A stretch of 64,000 bases of DNA from Cochliopodium minus (Eukaryota; Discosea; Himatismenida; Cochliopodiidae), in the NCBI GenBank assembly GCA_024220525.1, contig JAMYWO010000102.1:56949-120948 (forward strand), in the 5' to 3' direction. Positions 24,978-35,037 of the stretch are shown here, in pieces; position 1 is the first letter of the stretch; each line of letters begins with the position of its first letter. A program made the position numbers and the translations under genes. The notes beneath the pieces were generated by a model. That model had not been told where the DNA came from, did no database searches, and saw nothing but the letters and a program-made list of their open reading frames with translations.

Positions 24978-25075
24978 ATTTTTTTGAACTTTTATTTTAG
25001 ATTTTTTTATTTTTTTATTTTTTATTTTATTTTGTTTTTATTTTTTACATTTTATATTTTTATTCTTTATATTTA
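24785..25075. repeat. (TTTTTAT)n low-complexity array at a gene-gene junction
   Basis: Almost pure A/T with TTTTTATT and TTTTATTT units. It lies exactly between the last Ca2+-ATPase exon and the first FOXRED2-like exon, and is a likely site of mis-assembly or of real rearrangement. Confidence 0.9.
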
Positions 25076-25082
25076 TTATTAC

Positions 25083-28000
25083 CATCACCAGTGACAGAAA
25101 CTATCGATCCACTCTCTTTTAAAAGATTGACTAAGCGGTTCTTGTCGGAGGGAAGAGAACGAGCAAGAATCTTCAAATGAGGGAGGTATCTCATCACTTC
25201 TTCATCCGTCTTGCGTCTAAATACATCTCCACTCCATACAATATCCTAAATGATGAAATTTTCATTTTTTTTTAGAATAAATCAAGAATAAAATTATAAA
25301 ATATTGTTTTAAACCAAAATAATAAAAAAATTAAAAAATTGACTCAAAAGTGAAAAGTATTCTTATGAATTTGTAGTTTATAAATTAAAATTAATTTATT
25401 CAACTCAAGAATAATATCAAAAAATTGGTAAACATAATTATTAAAAAATAATTTAAAAATAAATAATTTAAAAATAAATAATTTAAAAATAAATAAATTT
25501 AAAAATAAATAATTTAAAAATAAATAATTTAAAAATAAATAATATAAGAATAAAAAACAGTAAATGATTTAAAATTTTATTAAATGAAAAACATGTTTAA
25601 GTAAATGATTAAATAAAATATATTTAAAAAGATAAAAAAATAAAAATTTACTTGAGGATCTCCAATGATACCACAAAGTTGTCCAATTTTTTTGGCAGTT
25701 TCTTCAAAGTCTCCGGTCAACATTCTGACGATGATACCTGCTTTTTTACATTGAGCAATGGCATCAGGAACTTCTTTTCTTATTGGATCCTCGATACCGA
25801 AGAGACCTAAGCACACCAATTCTCTTTCTCCCATTTTTTGAACCATCATTTTTTTTTCCTCTTCTCCTTTTTCTTCATCGAGCCATTTTTCTGTAATTAG
25901 AAAATAATTTTTTATTTTTTATTTATTTTTATTTTTATTTTTATTTTTTTATTGTTATATTTATTTATTATTTGAATTATTATATTTATTATATTTTTTA
26001 TATTTTTATTTTTATATTATTTTTTATATTTTTATTTTTTTTTATTTTTTACATTTTTTATATTTTTATATTTTTTATATTTTTATCTCATTTCTTATTT
26101 TATTTTTTTTTTTTACTTGGAAAATCTCTGTAACAGATCATCAAAGTTCTGAGTCCTTCCTTACTCATTTCTTTGACTAAATCCAACATACTTTCACGAT
26201 GCTGGTTATTCACTTTAATTGCATTTCCGTTCGGCTCTTTAATGAAGCTGAGGCCAGCAATCAAGTGGTCAGGTGCTCCTTTAACCAACAATCTCACCTC
26301 TTCCTCTTCCTCTTCGTCTTCTATTCGATTGTATAAAGAGACAAAAATTAAAATAAATTAAAATAAATTAAAATAAATTAAAATAAATTAAAATAAATTT
26401 AAATAAATTTAAATAAATTTAAATAAATTGAAATAAATTGAAATAAATTGAAATAAATTGAAATAAATTAAAATAAATTAAAATAAATTTAAATAAATTA
26501 AAATAAAAAAAATAGAAAATTAAAATTAAAATTAAAATTAAATATATTCAATTTTTAAAAAATATTTTCAACAACATTAAGTTTAAAAATAAAGAAATAC
26601 CCAAATCGTTAAGATATTCAAAATCGATGTCGTCCTTTTCATAAATGTGGATTTCTTCAATCTTTTCGATTTTTTCTATTTCTTCTTTATTAACTTTTTT
26701 GATGACAGTGAACATTTTTTTGACGGCGGAATCAAAGGGGTATTGTTGTAAAACGAGTCCTTCATATTTTTCTCTGTACAATTTGTGATGGTTTGGAGTT
26801 TCAGAAACCAAGTCCATAAAATCTATTTTTAATAAAAATATATTTTAAAAAATTGGTTGAATCAAAAATATCAACCAAAATAAAAATAAATTCTTTAAAT
26901 TTTAAATCTTCAAATTTGAATTTAAATACTTAATTTTAAAAATATCTCAAAAAAAGATGAAAAAATATTAATTTAAAAAAATATAATTACTAAAGATGAA
27001 AATATTAATTTGAAATTTTTTTTTTATTATTACCAACAAGTGCCATTTCGGTCGGGTTTCCACCAATAATCTCGCTTTTTTTGGATTGAAAATTTTCGCT
27101 TTTTTTGCAACAGAAACATTTGGTGTTGGTTTCTTCATCTTCGTTATCATCAACAGATTGTCTAGTAGTGTTAGAATTCAAGTAGATGTTGGGGTACAAA
27201 TAATCTGCAAAGTATTTTTCTTGGAAGTTGTTTTCGCTGAATAACACTTTGCCATCATTCAAAAAGAAATGCTCGTATCCTAGATATCCCTTCACTACTG
27301 TCATTTGGTTCAATGTAAGTGTTCCTATATAAAATTAATTTTAAAATTAATTGAAATTTAAAAGATTTGAATTAAATACCAGTTTTATCAGAACAAATGT
27401 CGTTGACCCCTCCCATTGTTTCACAAGAAGAAAGGTTTCTCACCAAGTTCATGTCCTTCAACATCGCTCTCATAGAATAAGCCAATGTGATTGTAACAGC
27501 AAGAGGCAATCTTTTGTAATTTTTTATAGTTGATTTTTATTTGATTTTATTAATTTGATTTTTATTTATTTTTATTTTTATTTTTATTTTTTTATTTTTA
27601 TTTTTATTTTTATTTTTATTTTTATTTTTTATTTTTTTATTTTTTTATTTTATTTTTTTATTTTTTTACCCTTCAGGAACTGCAACAACAATGATAGTTA
27701 CAGCAATAATGAAATTTTCGATCAAACCATTGATCATGTTTGCTCTCCAACCCTGTTGAACAATTAATGAAGAAGTGTCGATTGCCCAATAAATAGACAA
27801 AATGAAGAAGATCGTCAAACCTGCAAGTAGACCAATAATTCCTGTTGTTCTCGCAATATTGTTGATATAAACTATTAAGAAAAAAAAAGAAATTTTAAAA
27901 AAGTTTTAAAAAATTAAAATCAATATTTAAAAGTTTATAAAATTAAAATTGTTGATTAACAAAATTTAAAAAATTACCTTGGATTGGAGTTAGTTGGGTG

Positions 28001-29134
28001 TCTTCTTCTACCAAATCTTTTAAGATACTTCCCCATAATGTATTTTCTCCTACGCTAGTCGCAATCATCTTTCCTTGTCCTTGTAGGGCCATAGTGTTTG
28101 ACAACATCAGTTTGTTTCCACCTGGCACTGCAGTTTTATCAACGGGAAGATTTTCACCTATGTGAAAATAATTTTGATTAAATTCAAATTAAAATGAATA
28201 TAGAATGATCTCAGGAAAATTTGTTCTTGTTTTATATTTTTTATTTTTTGTTTTAAATTATTATTTAAATTGCGCCATAATTAATATTGAATTTTTTCTA
28301 TTTATTTTACCTGTCAATGAAGATTCATCAACTGTTAGATTTGATGAGGTCAATAAGATTCCATCACATGGAATACAATCACCACAAATGATCTCCACTA
28401 TATCTCCCACCACTATCTCCACTGCATCTATCTCTATCTTCTCGCCATCACGTCTCACTTTCGCCCTCAAGACATCTGCTTTGGCCAATTCTTTGAATTG
28501 TCTCGCCTTATTATAATTCAAAACTGCTGTTACATTTGTAATCAACAATACAGCCATAGCAATAGCAAATCCTTCTATCCATCCAAGCTTATCAGTTTTG
28601 CCTTTAGATTTTTTTTTTTGTTAGCGGAAATGTAATATTATTGATGAATGATTGAATATCTGAGAATATCATTTTCATGAAGCTATCTTTAAATAGATTT
28701 TTAAGATATATTTATGTATATTTTTTTTTCAACGATAATCTACAGCTATGATCAAATTTTATAAACTTTTCATCAAACTAATTGATGATATATGAACAGA
28801 AGCACCTTAATCTGTTTATTTTTTGTATACCTGTCTTTGGATCAACAGCAGGGAATACACTTCCCAAAATAATTGAAATAATAGCAGCTACTGTCAAGAT
28901 CATGATGGTAATATCATTAAATGCACAAAACAATAAATACAAATAACTTAAATTTTTCTTCTCAGGAAATTTATTTTGCCCATATGTTTGTCTTCTCGAT
29001 TTTATCTCTTTTGTGCGGAGACCATCCTCTATTTTCACATCGAGATGGTTTAAAATGTTGTTCTCCATCTCAACATTTTTGATCCCATTCAAAGTATCTT
29101 TCATAAAAGAATCTAATCTCTTGGGATCCATCAT
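25083..29134 (-). CDS. Plasma-membrane-type Ca2+ P-type ATPase, truncated after TGDG
   Basis: Ten exons (28831-29134, 28311-28601, 27978-28157, 27670-27871, 27380-27510, 27034-27324, 26601-26822, 26117-26320, 25652-25890, 25083-25245) encode 742 residues of a P2-type calcium pump that uses ATP to export Ca2+ from the cytosol. Visible are the A-domain signature [14 protein letters not shown], the TM4 motif VAVPEGLPLAVTI, the phosphorylation site [14 protein letters not shown], the nucleotide-binding [10 protein letters not shown], and MLTGD. The reading stops at VSVTGDG, just before the expected NDAPALKxADVG hinge and helices 5-10. Those parts are required for transport and are absent downstream. 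Family members are usually 950-1,200 residues. Intron DNA is rich in A/T arrays. The C-terminal loss is discussed as a chimeric join. Confidence 0.9.
25440..25555. repeat. AAATAATTTAAAAAT tandem repeat in an intron
   Basis: About eight near-identical 14-15-bp units inside the Ca2+-ATPase intron 25246-25651. Confidence 0.85.
26351..26500. repeat. Exact 10-bp minisatellite AAATAAATTN, 15 units
   Basis: Fifteen consecutive 10-bp units with no length change. Only the tenth base varies, in blocks (A,A,A,A,T,T,T,G,G,G,G,A,A,T,A). It lies in the Ca2+-ATPase intron 26321-26600. Confidence 0.95.
27545..27668. repeat. (TTTTTA)n array in an intron
   Basis: T-rich hexamer array within the Ca2+-ATPase intron between the exons that encode PEG and LPLAVT. 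Confidence 0.85.
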
Positions 29135-29264
29135 CTTTTCTTCCTATTTTTTTATATTATATTTTTATTTTTTATCTTTGAATATTTTTTTTTTTTGATT
29201 AAAGATTCATTGAAAAAGAGTATCATTGAAAGAAATGAAATTTTAATAAAAGAATAAAATAAAA

Positions 29265-29399
29265 TTAGAATGGTTTCTTGATGAGAGAAGGAGCTTGTTT
29301 TCCTTTGTAAAATTCTCTGACCTTGAGAGATTTCTCAACAAGGTTTTCAACAGTGATACCAAAGTGTTGGAAGATTTTCTCATAAGGACCAGAAAGACC
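29265..29399 (-). pseudogene. Transketolase C-terminal fragment
   Basis: Forty-four residues plus stop, reading GLSGPYEKIFQHFGITVENL and ending APSLIKKPF. This matches the last ~45 residues of transketolase (FGxSxPxxxxxxxFGIT). It begins directly at the single N at 29400, with unrelated sequence beyond. It is not the missing end of the gene at 1-1656 unless the scaffold is rearranged. Either it is the tail of another copy placed here by assembly or a genuine fragment. Confidence 0.85.
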
Positions 29400-29400
29400 N
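29400..29400. other. Single N marking a join of unrelated sequences
   Basis: One ambiguous base. To its left on the minus strand is a transketolase C-terminus and to its right the start of a secreted repeat protein, in different frames. Confidence 0.95.
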
Positions 29401-29775
29401 AACCCAAATTTGAGATGCCAGTACGATTCATAAATAGATTTGATATCTTGAAATCATTCCCATCAAGAGTCCCTTTTTTAAATGAATTAATATTAGGATT
29501 GTTCAGATGAAATTACGTTAATCAATTGATTTTATTTTTTATTAATTTATAAATTGAGAAACAAAATTAGTGATTCTGACATTACCTTGAAATGTTCCGT
29601 TTATTGTGGTGAAATTATTTGATGTTGAACAATCAACATCATTCATTAAAATGTAATAAACTGAAGTATTGGAGGTGATCATATCCTGTAGCCCGTCACA
29701 TGTGCTGATTTCAATCATTTGGAATTGGAAAGCTCCAAAAATTATGAATAACAATAGAAAGTGCGATTTATTCAT
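29401..29775 (-). CDS. 5' end of a secreted GLUG-type repeat protein
   Basis: Exons 29586-29775 and 29401-29472 encode ~87 residues. A clear signal peptide (MNKSHFLLLFIIFGAFQFQM) is followed by a Cys-containing segment (VDCSTSNNFTTINGTFQ) and GTLDGNDFKISNLFMNRTG, the GTLDGxxxxISNL pattern of GLUG/right-handed beta-helix repeats seen in large adhesin-like surface proteins. The frame is cut at the N at 29400, where a transketolase tail begins out of frame, so the rest of this probably long protein is missing. Confidence 0.6.
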
Positions 29776-29979
29776 TTTTAATTTTATTAATCAAGATTAT
29801 TTATAATTATTCAAATATTTCAAAAAGTAAAAAAGAGAAATTGGTTTTCAATCATGATTGATCTTTATTGGTGAAACATCTTTTATAATTTGTTATTTTT
29901 CAATTTATTTTTCAAAGGGAAAATAAATAATAGATCGGAGGAGAGTGGAATTAAAGAAAAAATGATAAACTTTTGAGGA

Positions 29980-32070
29980 TCAAATGGTATAAGTTTTTTT
30001 CAAATCAGATCTGTGGATATCATCACCTTCAATATTAAGAAACTTCCTGACGATGATAAATAAAAGAGGTTTGGGAATCCTCATCTTTAAAACATGAGAC
30101 TGAAAAAACTTGAGGGAAATGTAAAAATAGAAGACCGCCTTTCTTTGGATGAGGGGCAAGTAAGCAGTCCTAGAAGGATTCCACAAAAGACCTTTCTCAT
30201 AATCTTCAAAAAGTCGAGAGATTTGAGGAGAGAATTGAGTAAAAGAGGATTTTTTGTAATAGGCCTGGTTTTGATTAAGAAGGATAAAAAGGTTCTCCTC
30301 ATCAAATATGGACATGACGTCATGAGCTTTGAAGTAGCCAAAAGTGATGTTGGCTTTTTTGTAGATCAAATGTTTGATCAACTCTATGTTTTGACTTCTG
30401 TAAGCGCAAAACAGAGGAGTGAGAGAGGGGTAGATGTCATAATTTATGTCTGCTTTGTTCTCGAGAAGATAGTCGATGAATTCATGAGGGAGGGCATTGT
30501 TTTTGGAACATTTGTGAATGATGGAACTGTCTATTACCTTAGCTTTGAGATCAGTTTTACTGTCGACAAGATATTTGAAGATTTCAAAAGAGAATTTACT
30601 AGAATTGTTTTCCATATAACAAGAAATGGGATTAAAAAACTTTTTGGTGGTTTGGTTGATGTTGCTCTTTAATTCTACTAACAACTTGATGATTTCAAAC
30701 TGACTTGTAGCATGGCTGTTAAAACAAATAAGATGAAGAGGAGTACAACCATCCTTATTTGCCTGTTCAAAAGAAGCTTTCTTTTCGATTAGATACTTGA
30801 CAATTTCAAGAGAAACCTTTTGATTGCTGCAGAGTATATGTAGAGGAGTGTTTCCTTCACTTGAAATATTATTAATGCCAACCTTTTGTTTAAGAAGAAA
30901 ATCCACGATAGGTTTTGAGATAATGGAGTTTTTGCAGTGAATGTGAAGGGGCGATTCTTTAAACTTATCTTGATTGAGAATACACTTGCTTTTAATTAAA
31001 TAATTTATCATTTCCAAGTTAATTTTTTTATTGGAAAACAAGAAAATAAGAGATAAAGAAGGATTACACTTTCTTTTTACGAGATGTTGGATGATCTCAA
31101 AAGAAATATTTGGATTGCTGCAAGCAGAATGTAAAGACGTTAATTCCGCTTTGTTTGTTGCGTTCAACTCACTCTTCATTTCGATCATGTAATCAATCAT
31201 CTCCGCAGATACATTTTTATTCTCACAAAGCAAATGAAGAGGAGAATTTCCTTCTTTATCTTTTTTCTTTGCAAAATCTATGACTTTTTCGGAAAGAAAT
31301 TTTAGTGTTTCAAACTCCAAACTTTTATTTTTCAGGAGCAATAAAAATGGATCCAAAAGGTGTTTGTTTAACAAGTCGAGATCACTGCCATTTTTTACTA
31401 ACTGTTTGATGATTTCTAAAGAGAATTTGGGCTTGGATACTTCAATGTGTAGTGATGAATCTGAGTTTGAGTTTATGATATTTACGTTTGCTTTGTTTTC
31501 TATCAACAGATTTATTGTTTCTTCTGATAAATTTGTTGATTGAGAAATGTGCAGTGGTGTTTTCTTTGAATTATTAATTAGATTTAGGTCTATTTTGTTC
31601 TCTATTAAGAATCTAATCATTTCAATTGTATGATTTTTATTTGATAATAGATGATGAAGCACATTGTTCCAATTAGTGTCATTTGAATGAACATCACTCT
31701 TTTTTTCTACAAGAAATTTTAATATTTCCAATGATACATCTTTATGGAGTGCAAGAAAATGGAGTGGAGAAAATTCATTGTATCCTCTTTCATTAATATC
31801 GCTTTTTTTCTCCAAAAAATATTTTATATTTTCAATTTCCAATTTGGGTTTGGTGAATAACAATATCAATGGTGTATTTCCATTTAAATCCTTTCCATTA
31901 AGATTTGATTTGTTCTCTATCAATGCCTTTATCAGATCTATACTCTCAATTTCGTTTTTGGAAAAAGATATGACCCAGTGGAGTGGAGGATATCCATTTA
32001 TCATCTTATTTAGATCACCTTTATCATTCAATAGAGATTTTATCTTCGAAAATTCGTTGGTGTCAATCAT
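29980..32070 (-). CDS. Ankyrin-repeat protein with C-terminal IPKPLL motif (long form)
   Basis: A single uninterrupted 696-residue frame, one of the few long intronless genes here. The start is the first ATG (MIDTNEFSKIKSLLNDKGDL); a TTG five codons earlier is not needed. About fifteen divergent ankyrin repeats of 33-38 residues carry the local consensus TPLHLLCxNxxVSLEIIxYLIEKKxxxN (for example EGNTPLHILCSNQKVSLEI). From ~600 a non-ankyrin module follows: LWNPSRTAYLPLI, then HVLKMRIPKPLLFIIVRKFL. It mirrors the C-terminus of the ankyrin gene at 22169-23656. The PLLFIIVRKFL helix resembles an F-box. No catalytic domain is seen, so it is probably an adaptor. Confidence 0.85.
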   Translation of the reverse strand: MIDTNEFSKIKSLLNDKGDLNKMINGYPPLHWVISFSKNEIESIDLIKALIENKSNLNGKDLNGNTPLILLFTKPKLEIENIKYFLEKKSDINERGYNEFSPLHFLALHKDVSLEILKFLVEKKSDVHSNDTNWNNVLHHLLSNKNHTIEMIRFLIENKIDLNLINNSKKTPLHISQSTNLSEETINLLIENKANVNIINSNSDSSLHIEVSKPKFSLEIIKQLVKNGSDLDLLNKHLLDPFLLLLKNKSLEFETLKFLSEKVIDFAKKKDKEGNSPLHLLCENKNVSAEMIDYMIEMKSELNATNKAELTSLHSACSNPNISFEIIQHLVKRKCNPSLSLIFLFSNKKINLEMINYLIKSKCILNQDKFKESPLHIHCKNSIISKPIVDFLLKQKVGINNISSEGNTPLHILCSNQKVSLEIVKYLIEKKASFEQANKDGCTPLHLICFNSHATSQFEIIKLLVELKSNINQTTKKFFNPISCYMENNSSKFSFEIFKYLVDSKTDLKAKVIDSSIIHKCSKNNALPHEFIDYLLENKADINYDIYPSLTPLFCAYRSQNIELIKHLIYKKANITFGYFKAHDVMSIFDEENLFILLNQNQAYYKKSSFTQFSPQISRLFEDYEKGLLWNPSRTAYLPLIQRKAVFYFYISLKFFQSHVLKMRIPKPLLFIIVRKFLNIEGDDIHRSDLKKTYTI

Positions 32071-32308
32071 GAAAAGTAATTTCAATTTTTATTTATTCAT
32101 TTATGATTTGATTGTTTTCAAATTTGGATCGTTGTTTTATATCTTGGTTCATTTTTTAAATAAAACAAATTAAACTTTTTGTTCAATTCCATCTTGTTGA
32201 TGACCAATTGAATAATATTGAGACCACGTAAACATTCATTAATTAGACTTCTATTAATCCAAATTAATTAAAAAAAAAGATTAGAGTGGGAATTTTCACC
32301 ATTTGGAA
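32071..32308. promoter_or_regulatory. Divergent intergenic region
   Basis: 238 bp between the ATGs of the long ankyrin gene and the glycosyltransferase-like gene. AT-rich, no motif recognised. Confidence 0.35.
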
Positions 32309-33761
32309 ATGATGAAACTGTATATATTCATCCTATTGATACTTATCATCTTCTTCCAATTGTATGATATAATAACACATCTCCCACATACACATAATAT
32401 TAGAAATAAAGCCGAATTGGCACAGATCATAAAGGAAGAAAATGAACAGTTGAAGATATTGTGTTTTTTGGTGATAGGGGATGAGAATAGGACATTTGAT
32501 TTGATGAGAGAAACTATAATCAATCTGAGGGATAAATGTGAATGGGGTATAATGACGTATAGGAAACAATCATTGGATATTATTGCGGATTTTGTTGAAG
32601 ATCTGATTTATCAGTTGAATTACAACATACAAATAAGGGTAAAAAAAAAATATATTCTTTCACAACAACCATTTTCAATATATCAAAAGGATTATATAAA
32701 TAAATTAATTATTAAATAAATCAACAATAAGGAAAATTAATTAATTGAATTGGTCTCAAAAAAATTAATTTTAACTTATATAATGGGTTTCTATCCAGAT
32801 GTTCTTTATAAAATTATTTTTTAATATTTCATCATTTATTCTCCGATTTATAAGAAATATAAAAAATGATTTTGAGGGATAGATTATTTTAAATTAATAT
32901 AAAACTAAAACCAAATAAATTTTTTTTTTAAAAAAAAAAGTTTATTGAGGAAGCAAGTTCCCAAAAAATGAAATTGGGGATGTGGTTGAGACAAAAAAAA
33001 ATTTATTTGGAGTACGACTACGTGTTTTCATTTGACGAGGACATTTCCTTCCACTCCTTCGACTTCGACGAGTATCTCAAACGACTGAGGTGCACTTTTG
33101 GAAAAATTCCTATTGTGTCACAACCTGTAATATGGGAGACCACACAAACTTGGGAAATTTGCAATTATCAAAGTAAACATTATTTGTTTGATTCATTTTT
33201 TGATTTTTTTTTTTTTTTATTTTATTTTATATTTTATTTTTTATTTTTTATTTTATTTTTTATTTTTTTTTTTTCTTGAAAGCATACAAAGAGGGAAATT
33301 ACGCGGCGATGGTGTCGCACATAGTAGAAGAACAAGTGTTTTTGATCAAGGCGAGTTTTTTCTACTACCTCCTGACCAACTACTTAGACGAGGAGATGGT
33401 CGAAAGGGGTACAAAAACAAGTTGTGGTCCCGACTTGGTTTGGTGTATAAAAAAAAAATTTTTAAAATTCAAAAAAAGAATTAAAAAAAAAAAATGTAAA
33501 AATTTTTTGAATCCAGGTAATATTGCAAACAAGTACATGAAAGATCTCAAAATAAAGGACACTGTAAACTGTGCTATTTTGAACTCCTACCACATCCAAC
33601 ACAATGACTGGAAGACAAGGTCCATTGGGAGCAACCGAAGTGAGTGTTGGGAGAGCGTTTTCTTGTACCAGGACAACCTAGACGAATTTTTCACTTTAAA
33701 TGAATCTTTTGTCAAGGCAGTTCCTCTAACCAAAGAAATGTTGGATTGTATAGACAATTAA
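32309..33761 (+). CDS. DUF707-like membrane-anchored glycosyltransferase candidate
   Basis: Four exons (32309-32638, 32941-33172, 33283-33444, 33517-33761) encode 322 residues. The N-terminus is a signal anchor (MMKLYIFILLILIIFFQLY), typical of Golgi type II enzymes. The core reads YDYVFSFDEDISFHSFDFDE, then IPIVSQPVIW and GTKTSCGPDLVWC. This order resembles the DUF707 pattern (DYIFxWDEDL, then the ISQPAL block, then a GxDxxW segment), a family of presumed plant/fungal glycosyltransferases with a DxD-like metal site. Substrate unknown. The last intron (72 nt) is a multiple of three with no stop, so an isoform retaining it is possible. The 302-nt first intron is unusually long. Confidence 0.6.
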
Positions 33762-33858
33762 AATTAAATTATTATTTATTTTTATGAGAATATAAAGATT
33801 TCATTGTTTTTAATTGTTTTTTTTCCTTTTAAAAAAATTTTCTTCCGAAATGAAAGGT

Positions 33859-34767
33859 TCATAAGATCTTTTCGATAACCCAGAGGTCGTTTTCATCTTT
33901 CTTTTTGTAAAGAGTGACCTCCTGTTGCTTGTTCTCTTTGTCAGGATATAACTTGAAAGTGTCTTTGTGACTGTGCAAGTTTCCTCCCTTGATGTGCCTT
34001 TTTAAAATAAAAAAATAAAAAATAAAAATAAAAACATTAAATAAAAATAAATAATAAATTATTACTGCAATCTGAATTTTATTCCTTTTTTGAGGTCTTC
34101 GCCATATTCAAGATCAGCTAAGTACCATTGCTTGGAAAGATCTTGTTCTTTGGGGTTCAAAAAGCAACAAACTTCTCCTTGTTTCGTTTTCGGAGAAGTG
34201 AAGCCATCTTTGCAGCCCATGAAAAGAGAAGTGGACTGATGTTGAATGTAAATGATATCTCTAACTTTGACTATAAAAAAAAGTTTATACGAAATTTTAA
34301 ATGTGAAAACATTCAAAAATAAAAAAAAATTTACCAGGATGTCCTTCCATATTTCCTCTGTTCGATTTAATGTAAAAATAATCTCCATAGTCATTAGAAT
34401 TCGAACATGTAACTAATTAAAAAAAAAAATGAAAATAAATATTAAAATGAAAAATGAAAAATGAAAAAAAAATAAAAAATAAAATTAAAAATAAAAATTA
34501 AAAATAAAAATTAAAAATAAAAATCAAAAATAAAAGATTAAACTTTGTTGATTGTAGGATCCGTTTTTATGGTAATAGTTGATGGGGTGAGAATGTAAGT
34601 TATTTTTGGTAGAAAAATGTTTGATGACAACGAGATCTCCGTATCTGACGATGTTGGGATCCAGATTTCCTTGGGAAACCTTTTTGGTCTCGACTTCTTT
34701 GAACGACTTGATGTAACCACTGTACTCTGTGCTTATGGATTTTACATCTGTGATCATCACCTTGCCT
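33859..34767 (-). CDS. MIR-domain module (separate gene or VPS13 C-terminus)
   Basis: Exons 34544-34767, 34335-34412, 34066-34270 and 33859-33997 encode ~215 residues with three MIR beta-trefoil repeats: RYGDLVVIKHFSTKNNLHSH, GSYNQQLVTCSNSNDYGDYF, and HIKGGNLHSHKDTF with VTLYKKKDENDLWVIEK. MIR domains occur in SDF2, protein O-mannosyltransferases and IP3/ryanodine receptors. The first codons before the ATG at 34757 (GGC AAG GTG) are coding-like and follow a clean acceptor. They are in phase (2) with a donor at 35059 in the last VPS13 exon. As a stand-alone gene it would start MITDVKSIST, be 211 residues and lack a signal peptide, unlike SDF2. Fusion is favoured but not proven. Confidence 0.75.
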
Positions 34768-35037
34768 CTAAAATTAATATGTTGAAAAAATTAAATTGAA
34801 AAAAATAAAAGTAAAGGAAAATTTAAAATGAATAAAAAAAAAAAAAAAATCAAATTTAAAAGAAATAAGAAAATAACAAAATTTTTAAAAATTAATACTA
34901 AAAAAGAAATAATAAACAAAAATTATAACAAAATAAAAAATAAAAAATAAAATGAAACACTTTTTTATAAGATGAAAAAAAAATAATAAAAATAAAAAAA
35001 TAATAAAAATAACAATAAAAAAAAATTTAAAAAAATT

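Noticed and set aside
26351-26500. CRISPR-like regular array
   Set aside because: Ten-base units without spacers, inside a eukaryotic intron; it is a minisatellite.
29243-29431. Minus frame across the N at 29400
   Set aside because: It mixes the out-of-frame shadow of the transketolase tail with the secreted-protein exon.
30094-30672. Long plus-strand open frame of 192 residues
   Set aside because: It lies antisense inside the long ankyrin gene, whose minus-strand repeats are clearly coding. The plus reading has no family resemblance.
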